64,000 nt of DNA from Acidilobaceae archaeon (GTDB taxonomy: Archaea; Thermoproteota; Thermoprotei_A; Sulfolobales; Acidilobaceae): the NCBI GenBank assembly GCA_027046245.1, contig JALTZJ010000019.1, positions 1 through 64,000 on the forward strand, written 5' to 3'. Below are positions 37,743 to 45,467 of this stretch, one piece after another (the stretch's first letter is position 1; each line of letters begins with the position of its first letter). The notes beneath the pieces are model-generated. The model worked only from the letters and a program-made list of their open reading frames with translations, was not told where the DNA came from and made no database searches. The position numbers and the translations under genes were made by a program.

Positions 37743-40700
37743 TTAGGGTGGCAGCGGCGGTAGCTGCAGCTCATACCATACTGGCACTATTAGTGTCGGG
37801 CCGCTGGTGTAGGCGTAGACCCATACTGCTTCACCTGGCATCAACGCGTCCAGATGACCTATGCTATAGACCTCCCACTTCTTTAGGTCATTGTTGAACA
37901 CGTAGATGTATCCGTACACGTTGGGGTCTGCAGCTATGCTATCGAAGTAGTCTGCTATGGCTAGTGGTGCCAGGCTTGTGAAGCCTATGAAGTTGTGGCC
38001 CTGGCTCAGCACGTAGACCAGCGGCTCGGCAGGCTGGTCGCCCATCGGGGTGTGCGGTATGTAGCCGTTGACTAGTAGCGCTGCGTCACCGCCCTCGACG
38101 TAGACCCAGAAGCCCTTCTCGTGGGTGAGCGCTATGTTAGCGCCGCTAGCGGTGAATGCGCCGGTGAAGCTAACTGTTATAGTGGTGGCCTGCCATCCAG
38201 TGCCGGGCTCGTAGTAGAACACGGCCTTCACATAGGCACCGCTCGTGGTGAACGCAGGCTCTAGATAGTTGTTGATGACGTAGCTCTGTATAGCGGTGTC
38301 TAGCACTACCGGGAAGCTGACTAGGTTCCAGCCCTGCTCAAGGCCTAGTAGCGCTGCGAAGCCTGGCTGCAGGTTTGCGTTCGACGTGAACGTGGAGGCA
38401 TTGCCCGCTGCGTCGTAGACTGTTAGCTCTAGGGTGGCCGCAGTGGTGCTAGTTATGTAGCCTGGGTATGCGTATAGGGCTCCGTTGTAGGCTACTAACA
38501 CAAATACCGGGGCTCCTCTCTGTATACTGTCCTGGTAGTATACTCCTATCACACTGTAGACATCTTCTATGTCATCGAACAGGTTGTGGTACACGTTTCC
38601 TCCGTTGACTGCTGGACTAATGGCCCAGACATGGATGAAGTTGGTGTCGAATAGTAGCGACGCATTGGGTATCAATATGCTGAATTGCGTGCCGCCTATT
38701 GTTAGTGTAGCCATTGCCCCGTCTAGCGCCATGTTATCGTTTATAGAGGCTAATGCTATCTTGATAGTTCCGGGTAGAGCTGTTGCTGTTGCCTGGATTG
38801 TCGGCGGCGTCGTGTCTATGAATACTGGATCTGCAGTGGCGCTAGCACTGTTGCCTGCTGCGTCGGAGGCGCTAACTACTATCTTGTACTGGCCCTCGCC
38901 GGAGCTGCTGAGATCTAGGGTTATCGTTACAGTGGGGGCGAAGCCCGTGGTGACGTCCTGCGTCACCGTGTAGTCTGTACCAGCTGATAGCAGGATGTAG
39001 CTGCCAGTGGCTTCGTCGAACTTACGGACCTCTATCTTTATGTTTGCAGCGTCTACACCGCTCTCGGCATCGCTAACAGTTATGGTCAGTGTTGATGTGT
39101 TCACGTAGCCTGTCCAGGTATTGCCGCTGAGCGTCAGGCCCTGGAAGGTTATTACTGGCGGTATCGTGTCCTCCATGAAGGTCACTGTCTGGCTGGCCGT
39201 ATGATTAGCTAAGGTTATACCGTTCTGCGACGCCAGATCGTAGACCCTGTCGCTTACTGTGAACTGCACATCGACATTGCCGCTGGTGTAGCCGTCAATA
39301 TAGATGTAGAGGGTCCAGTCTAGGCTGGATCCGCTGAGCGATATGGTGGCCGTAGCTGCGGGGTTCTGGGTGAGGTCTACTGTCTGGACAAGGCTACCCG
39401 TGGCTGCGTCGTAGACCTCTATCATTGTTATGTTTATGTTCGCAGTCTGGATAGCTACGGTGAGCGTGCCTAGGGCGTAGTCGTCGCTAGCTTGAACAGC
39501 TGCCTTTAGCAGGTAGCTGCCGCCGCTAGTTACTGATACGTAGGCAGGCGCTCCCTGCACTGTGAGGCTCGGAGCCTGGGTGTCGTTGTAGAACTGGAAG
39601 GTCTGTTGCAGCACGTTGCCTCCTATGTCGTAGACTGTAACGGTGAAGGATCCTTGGCCGGGTGCTACGTTTGCTAGGAAGGTGGCTGTGAAGGCTATTG
39701 TTAGCTGTGTACCGCTGAGTGTTGCAGTAAAGTCAGTGCCCTGGGTTAGCTGTTGCCCGTTGAAGATTACCTCTACGAGTGGCTGGTTGTTCTGGTCGAC
39801 GTAGAAGCCCTTGCCATCTTCGAACGTGAGGGCCATCAGGTTCTGTATGTTCGTGTCGGTTAGATCCAGTAGATATATGCTGCCGTCCTGGAAGCCCGAG
39901 AACCCTATATTGGAGAGCTGCGGAGCCTGGCTGTCAACGTTAAACGTTATAGTTGCTGAGCCGCTGTTCATTGCCTCGTCGTAGGCGGTTATCGTTAGGC
40001 TTAGCGGGTTCACGTTGCTCAGGCTCACAGTGTTACCGTTGGTGTCGGTTAGCTGGGTGAGATCTAGGGTTATGGTGTACTCGTTCGGGTTGCCTGTGGC
40101 CGTTAGTGATGGATATAGCGCTGCCAGGGTGATCGTGTTGCCCTGAGTGTCGGTAGCACTACCACTAATCATAACTTTATTGAAGAGCACTCCGTAGTTG
40201 TCTGTTATGGTTAGCGTTATGGTTAGCGATTGATCGCTGCCGCTTATCCAGTAAATGTTGTTGACTGAGTCGAAGTAGACGTCGGGCGTTGCTCCTCTGG
40301 AGACGCTGGTCACCTGAACTGTTGGGGCCTGGGTGTCTATGGTAAATGTGAATGATGCGTTTGTGGAGTTGCCTGCTACGTCGGTTAGCGTGAAGCTCAC
40401 AGTGAACGTTGTGCCATCATTTATAGTGAGGCCTGTTAAGTTCACAGTTATCGCTATGTAAGCAGCCGCCGCGCTCTGCTGGGTCGACACTATATAGCCC
40501 GTGCCGCTCGGAGTCACACTAGTATTACTATCAGCCGCCGCCACGTTGGCTATCGTTAGGTTGGTTGCACCCGAGGCCGCGGATAGACCGCTTATGGTTA
40601 GCTGATACATACTGAGGTCTGCTGCAGTGTTAGCGTCTAGGAAGTCGGATAGTTCCAGGTAAACTGTGGCTTGAGTGTTGACTGAATCATACACTGCATA

Positions 40701-41429
40701 GTAGGTCGTCGTACTGTAGTCATAGAACATGCCATCTGCGAACTTTATCTTGGGAGTGGCAGCTGGCGCTACATTGTCGAATAGCAGGTTCACCTGGGCA
40801 TTGTATGTTGTTCCCTGGTTTGTGACTACGGTGACGCTTATAGCCGTCTCTCCTGCGGCTGGTTGATCAATAGGTATAGCGAATACTATGCCTCCTTGGT
40901 CAGGCACGCTGACTCCATTGTCTGCTAGGGTTACCGAAATTGTTGTAGTATTGGTAGCAGGATCTGTGGTTATATTAGCGGCACCTGAAGACTGGAATGC
41001 AGCGAAGTAAGTGCCATTGGCGTCACTTGTATATGTAGTCCAGATATCGAAGACTACTACTGCGTTTTGAGGCAACGGTATCCTTGTTGCGTCGAAGGAC
41101 AGTGAGACCTCGATTAACGGCGCGCCCGAGGTATTTCCTACCAGTATATATATGTTAGTTGGGAACGTTGTGTTGGCATTGAGTGCTTGGAAGTCGCTGA
41201 CGAATGTAGTATTATTAGTATTATCTGTAAGCACTAGATCGGCGTTCCCATCGCCGCTTATGTCGTACTGAGCATTAGCGTAGTCTATGAAGTATGCGAA
41301 GCCTCCCGTATTGCCCTGCGTGTCTTGCAGGGGCGCGGCTAGGCTTAGCGGGGCTATTGCTGCAGGAATAACCATCAATATTGCTAGTAGAAGAGCTAGT
41401 ATCTTCCTAGTCACTATCCGATCACCCAA
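37743..41429 (-). CDS. large secreted Ig-like-repeat S-layer-type protein
   Basis: Signal peptide (KILALLLAILMVIPAAIAPLSLAAP); T/N/S-rich; DTQAPTVQ, DSQAPQLS, DTQAPSLT, DTIPPVIT, DTTPPTIQ repeat boundaries; many N-x-S/T sequons. Confidence 0.8.
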   Translation of the reverse strand: MGDRIVTRKILALLLAILMVIPAAIAPLSLAAPLQDTQGNTGGFAYFIDYANAQYDISGDGNADLVLTDNTNNTTFVSDFQALNANTTFPTNIYILVGNTSGAPLIEVSLSFDATRIPLPQNAVVVFDIWTTYTSDANGTYFAAFQSSGAANITTDPATNTTTISVTLADNGVSVPDQGGIVFAIPIDQPAAGETAISVTVVTNQGTTYNAQVNLLFDNVAPAATPKIKFADGMFYDYSTTTYYAVYDSVNTQATVYLELSDFLDANTAADLSMYQLTISGLSAASGATNLTIANVAAADSNTSVTPSGTGYIVSTQQSAAAAYIAITVNLTGLTINDGTTFTVSFTLTDVAGNSTNASFTFTIDTQAPTVQVTSVSRGATPDVYFDSVNNIYWISGSDQSLTITLTITDNYGVLFNKVMISGSATDTQGNTITLAALYPSLTATGNPNEYTITLDLTQLTDTNGNTVSLSNVNPLSLTITAYDEAMNSGSATITFNVDSQAPQLSNIGFSGFQDGSIYLLDLTDTNIQNLMALTFEDGKGFYVDQNNQPLVEVIFNGQQLTQGTDFTATLSGTQLTIAFTATFLANVAPGQGSFTVTVYDIGGNVLQQTFQFYNDTQAPSLTVQGAPAYVSVTSGGSYLLKAAVQASDDYALGTLTVAIQTANINITMIEVYDAATGSLVQTVDLTQNPAATATISLSGSSLDWTLYIYIDGYTSGNVDVQFTVSDRVYDLASQNGITLANHTASQTVTFMEDTIPPVITFQGLTLSGNTWTGYVNTSTLTITVSDAESGVDAANIKIEVRKFDEATGSYILLSAGTDYTVTQDVTTGFAPTVTITLDLSSSGEGQYKIVVSASDAAGNSASATADPVFIDTTPPTIQATATALPGTIKIALASINDNMALDGAMATLTIGGTQFSILIPNASLLFDTNFIHVWAISPAVNGGNVYHNLFDDIEDVYSVIGVYYQDSIQRGAPVFVLVAYNGALYAYPGYITSTTAATLELTVYDAAGNASTFTSNANLQPGFAALLGLEQGWNLVSFPVVLDTAIQSYVINNYLEPAFTTSGAYVKAVFYYEPGTGWQATTITVSFTGAFTASGANIALTHEKGFWVYVEGGDAALLVNGYIPHTPMGDQPAEPLVYVLSQGHNFIGFTSLAPLAIADYFDSIAADPNVYGYIYVFNNDLKKWEVYSIGHLDALMPGEAVWVYAYTSGPTLIVPVWYELQLPPLPP

Positions 41430-41757
41430 ACAGTAATGGTCATTTATCTGCTAATACTGAGCACGACTTTATATATATTTCTTGGCTCTTGGTATAATAG
41501 AGCATTGATCTCTAGCAATTCTATTAGAATAATTCTAGTACCCTAATATGTTTTATAATATATTTTACATTTTATAATATGATATGTTTTACATTTTAGG
41601 CTGTAAACATGATTTTATAAGATATTATCTTAATAGATACCTGCGTAACATGCTAGATGGTGTGAGCATTATTTTTATATTTGGAGTCGAAGGGTAGATT
41701 TGAGTGCTAGACGGTGTGTTTTGATGTGGGGGGTGAGGAGGCTGGACGACGCCGTTA

Positions 41758-41793
41758 GGCCCCACCCCAATAGTAGCCTCTTTGGGTGGGGCC
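41758..41793. other. strong inverted repeat / hairpin between S-layer-type gene and fumarase
   Basis: ggccccaccccaa - tagtagcctc - tttgggtggggcc (13 bp, one mismatch). Confidence 0.6.
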
Positions 41794-41885
41794 TGTGAGG
41801 AGGTGGCGGCCTGACCCCCAAGTACCGTGTTAGAAGAGTATTAGGTTCTCGTTGTTCATGGCTTGTTTGTGGAGGTGCCTAGTCT

Positions 41886-43223
41886 ATGGGTAAGTATGTT
41901 GAGCGTGCTACTCGAGTCTTCCTAGATACGGGAACCAGGTTTCCTCGTAGGCTTGTGTGGGCTATGGCCATGGTTAAGATTGCTGCTGCGAAGGCTAACA
42001 TGGAGCTTGGGCTTCTTGACAGGCGGATCGGCGAGGCTATTATAGCGGCGGCTAGTGAGCTTGCAGATGGCAGGCTCTATGACAGGATTGTTGTTGATGT
42101 GTTCCAGACTGGTAGTGGTACAGGGCTTAATATGAATGTTAATGAGGTCCTTGCGGAGAGGGCTAGCGAGATAGCTGGCGTGCCGGTGCATCCTAATGAT
42201 CATGTTAATATGAGTCAGAGTAGTAATGATACCGTGCCTACTGCTGTTCGTCTCGCCGCCGCTAAGGAGGTCCTTGAGGGGTTGTTGCCTGCTCTTGATG
42301 ATGCGGTGGCTAGCCTTGCCGAGCTAGAGGAGAGGTATGCTGGTGCTGTGAAGCCCGGGAGGACTCACTTCCGCGATGCAATGCCTGTGACGTTTGGCCA
42401 GGAGATGGGTGCCTGGAGGGACGCGCTTGAGCGTGACAAGAGGCTCGTGGAGGCCGTACTAGACTTTATACTAGAGGTGCCCCTTGGCGGCACGGCTGTA
42501 GGCACTGGAATAAACGCTCACCCACGTTATCCTGAGCTTGCTGTGAGGTATCTCGCGGAGGAGAGCGGGGTCCCGGTGAGGCCTGCGAGGAGCAGGTTCA
42601 GGGCTATGCGTAGTCTTAGCGATCTCGCTGCGCTGAGCGGGGCTATGAGGAGTGTTGCCCTTGACTTGTGGAGGCTTAGCCAGGACTTGAGGATCATGTA
42701 TAGCGGGCCCTTCACTGGGATAGCTGAGATAGAGATACCGCAGGAGGTGCCTGGGAGTAGTATGATGCCTGGGAAGGTTAACCCGGTGACTGTCGAGGCT
42801 GCTATGCAGGCTGCGGGCCACGCTATGGGTCTCGATGAGAGCGTGAAGCAGGCTGCCTTGCTTGGTGAGCTTGAGCTGAGCATGGGGCTGCCGCTGGCTG
42901 GCTACGCGGTCGTAACACAGGCCTCTCTCCTGGCTGAGGCCCTCAGGAAGATGGCTGGCCTGGTGCTGGGGAGGGTCGAGGCTAGGGTTGAGAGGATGCG
43001 GGAGCTAGCTGAAAAGAGCCAGGCCCTGATAACCCTTGTAGCGCCTGTAATAGGCTATGAGAAGGCTGCTGAGGTGTCGAGGCTCCTCTACGAGGGTAAG
43101 AGTATCAGGGATGCCCTCAAGGCTGTTGGGCTGGGCGAGGAGGAGATAGAGGAGCTGTTGAGGCTCGAAAAACTGGTTAAACCCGGGATTCCCAGCTTAG
43201 AGCTGAGGAGGAGCAAGGCTTGA
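41886..43223 (+). CDS. fumC: class II fumarate hydratase
   Basis: QTGSGTGLNMNVNEVLAERA, HPNDHVNMSQSSNDTVPTA, PGSSMMPGKVNPV. Confidence 0.94.
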   Translation: MGKYVERATRVFLDTGTRFPRRLVWAMAMVKIAAAKANMELGLLDRRIGEAIIAAASELADGRLYDRIVVDVFQTGSGTGLNMNVNEVLAERASEIAGVPVHPNDHVNMSQSSNDTVPTAVRLAAAKEVLEGLLPALDDAVASLAELEERYAGAVKPGRTHFRDAMPVTFGQEMGAWRDALERDKRLVEAVLDFILEVPLGGTAVGTGINAHPRYPELAVRYLAEESGVPVRPARSRFRAMRSLSDLAALSGAMRSVALDLWRLSQDLRIMYSGPFTGIAEIEIPQEVPGSSMMPGKVNPVTVEAAMQAAGHAMGLDESVKQAALLGELELSMGLPLAGYAVVTQASLLAEALRKMAGLVLGRVEARVERMRELAEKSQALITLVAPVIGYEKAAEVSRLLYEGKSIRDALKAVGLGEEEIEELLRLEKLVKPGIPSLELRRSKA

Positions 43224-43651
43224 AGATAGCTGTTATCAGGGCTGAGGATGGAAGGGTTGTTGAGAGCTTCGTTTTTGAAGGCAGCCTTGAGGACGTGGTT
43301 AAGGACGTCGCTAAGCAGGCGCTGGAGGAGTGGGATCCCGGTAGGAGCGACTTCATAGTTGTCAGGGATGTGCAGGAGCTCACGCTGAGTGGAGAGGCTG
43401 ACGAGGAGACTCTGAGGGAGCTTGAGGAGCGGGGGCTGGCTAAGAGGGAGGATGGCCAGCTCAGGGTGCTCCTCCAATACTACACTATAAGCTTCGACAC
43501 CGAGCTTGTCGACGAGGAGGATTACGTTGACAGGAAGATATACCTGGTAGCGCCCCTCGTAGTGCCCGAGCTTAGAGAAGAGCTAGAAGCACACGCCGCG
43601 AGCCTAACCGCAGAGAGGGGCGAGGGACCCCCGGGAGTCAGGGAGATCTAA
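43220..43651 (+). CDS. conserved hypothetical protein (DUF2286-like)
   Basis: Overlaps fumC stop; small acidic protein; family assignment from memory only. Confidence 0.5.
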   Translation: MKIAVIRAEDGRVVESFVFEGSLEDVVKDVAKQALEEWDPGRSDFIVVRDVQELTLSGEADEETLRELEERGLAKREDGQLRVLLQYYTISFDTELVDEEDYVDRKIYLVAPLVVPELREELEAHAASLTAERGEGPPGVREI

Positions 43652-43787
43652 AGCCCTCGAGCCCCCAGCTTTTTGCAATCTTAAAGTCTTGGGCTTCCGG
43701 TCGGCTCCTCGCGATACGCTTAAGACCGCCTATCTAGAAGCCTGGGAGTGGCTGTGACGACCCGAGAGGTGAAGGGGAGGAGGAGCC

Positions 43788-44171
43788 ATGAGCAAGCCTC
43801 CGTACGTGCTATTCGAGGTCCCCGAGGATCTAGCTGAGAAGGTATACGAGGCCGTCAGGAAGGCTAAGGAGACTGGCAAGATAAAGAAGGGCGTCAACGA
43901 GACTACGAAGGCCGTTGAGAGGGGCCAGGCCAAGCTGGTAGTCATAGCCGAGGACGTTGACCCGCCGGAGATAGTGATGCACCTGCCCCTACTCTGCGAC
44001 GAGAAGAAGATACCCTTCGTCTACGTTCCCAGTAAGAAGAGGCTAGGAGAGGCAGCCGGCATCGACGTCGCCGCCAGCAGCGCGGCCATAATAGAGCCTG
44101 GAGAGGCCGCACCGCTAGTCAACGAGATAATCGAGAGGGTCAAAGAGCTGAGGGCCAAGGCGGGCGTCTAA
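43788..44171 (+). CDS. rpl7ae: ribosomal protein L7Ae
   Basis: [64 protein letters not shown]. Confidence 0.97.
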   Translation: MSKPPYVLFEVPEDLAEKVYEAVRKAKETGKIKKGVNETTKAVERGQAKLVVIAEDVDPPEIVMHLPLLCDEKKIPFVYVPSKKRLGEAAGIDVAASSAAIIEPGEAAPLVNEIIERVKELRAKAGV

Positions 44172-44224
44172 TCATCCCGGGACTCCACCCTCATCCCCTC
44201 CTCCTAGCCCTGCTGGGGGAAAGG

Positions 44225-45322
44225 ATGAGTCCAGCCTGTCCTCACGGTTTTTGCCGGCCCGGAGCATCTTTCTCTAGAGGCCTACACGCAGCGATAGGCG
44301 TCGATCCAGACCTTCTACCCGGACATGAAGTGGTTATTCTCTATCCTTGGGGGTTCCGCGTTGTCGAGGCTCCTAGGTTCCCCCGAGGAGAGGGGTGGCT
44401 TCACTATATTCTTGTTAAGCGGCTCCTTAGTACTCCCGCCGCTGCGGGCAGGCTCGCCTCTATGCTGGGCTGTAGCAGGTGGAGTGTTGCTGGGCTGAAG
44501 GATACATGTAGTGTTTCAACGCAGCTCGTAGCCCTCCGGAGCTGTAGACGTCTCAAGGCTAGGGTTGAGGGGGGCGGGGTCGAGGCTAGGCTTCTAGGCT
44601 CTGGGGGTCCCTTGAGGCCGGGGGTGCTTGAGGGCAATATATTCACAGTGGATCTTGAGGGTGCAGCGTGTAACTGGGCTCCCGGTTCCGTGCCTAATTT
44701 TTATGGGCCTCAGCGTTTCGGCGTGGAGAGGCCCGTCAGCCATGTCTACGGCTTTTATAGTGTGAAGGGGGATCTAGCAGGGTTAATAGGCTTCTACAGG
44801 GCTCGTATGCCTCTCGAGGCCCGCAGCTGCCCCGGTAGCTACGAGTCGAGGGCTCTCAGGGCTGCTTGGCGTGGAGGAGCCGGGAGGCCTCCTCGTGTCG
44901 TCGTGGAGGCTCTTCAAGCCTACCTGTTTAATAGAGTCCTTAGTCTAGCCCTCTCTAGGGGCTTAAGCCCTAGGGAGCTGGCGGAGCACTGGGTTGAGTA
45001 TCCCTGTCCCGGGGGGAGAAGGGTGAGGCTTCCAGCTGCTAGGCTTCCCTCTCCCAGGCTATCCCGGGGGCGTAGCCTGTGGGCTAGGCTAGTTAGGGAG
45101 GTAGCCCTCGAGGAGGCGGTTAGCTTGCCACTGCTTCCTAGGGGTGGGTGGCGGCCCCTAGCTGTGGTTCCCTGTATGTGGCGTTGTAGTAGCCTGGGGG
45201 GAGGAGTCGTCAGGGCCCGTTTCGCCCTGCCTCCAGGCTCCTACGCCACCACAGTGCTCGACTTCGCATTCGGCGTTGACTGGCTATCCTCCTGGGAGAG
45301 ATGCCCCGGCGCCCTACGCTGA
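44225..45322 (+). CDS. truD: tRNA pseudouridine(13) synthase TruD-like
   Basis: LLPGHEVVILYPWGFRVVEAPRFPRGEGWLHYILVKR, VAGLKDTCSVSTQLVAL, PNFYGPQRFGVERPVSH. Confidence 0.8.
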   Translation: MSPACPHGFCRPGASFSRGLHAAIGVDPDLLPGHEVVILYPWGFRVVEAPRFPRGEGWLHYILVKRLLSTPAAAGRLASMLGCSRWSVAGLKDTCSVSTQLVALRSCRRLKARVEGGGVEARLLGSGGPLRPGVLEGNIFTVDLEGAACNWAPGSVPNFYGPQRFGVERPVSHVYGFYSVKGDLAGLIGFYRARMPLEARSCPGSYESRALRAAWRGGAGRPPRVVVEALQAYLFNRVLSLALSRGLSPRELAEHWVEYPCPGGRRVRLPAARLPSPRLSRGRSLWARLVREVALEEAVSLPLLPRGGWRPLAVVPCMWRCSSLGGGVVRARFALPPGSYATTVLDFAFGVDWLSSWERCPGALR

Positions 45323-45467
45323 ACCACCGGCTGCACTTTCCCTCTTCTCGGCTGTAGCGTCTCATCCCTTCTAGGCGTCCCGGGGACCCCGCTGCCCGGC
45401 TAAAGTTTATAGTTGACTGGTTCAACCCCTAGTCTGGAGGGTTTCCCCCTTTCAGGAAGGGTTTGGC

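Noticed and set aside
41886-41960. Apparent N-terminal truncation of fumarase
   Set aside because: Compared with bacterial FumC the N-terminus is short, but as I recall archaeal (Sulfolobus) fumarases start in the same place (..TGTKFPRRI-like), and an in-frame stop lies just upstream.
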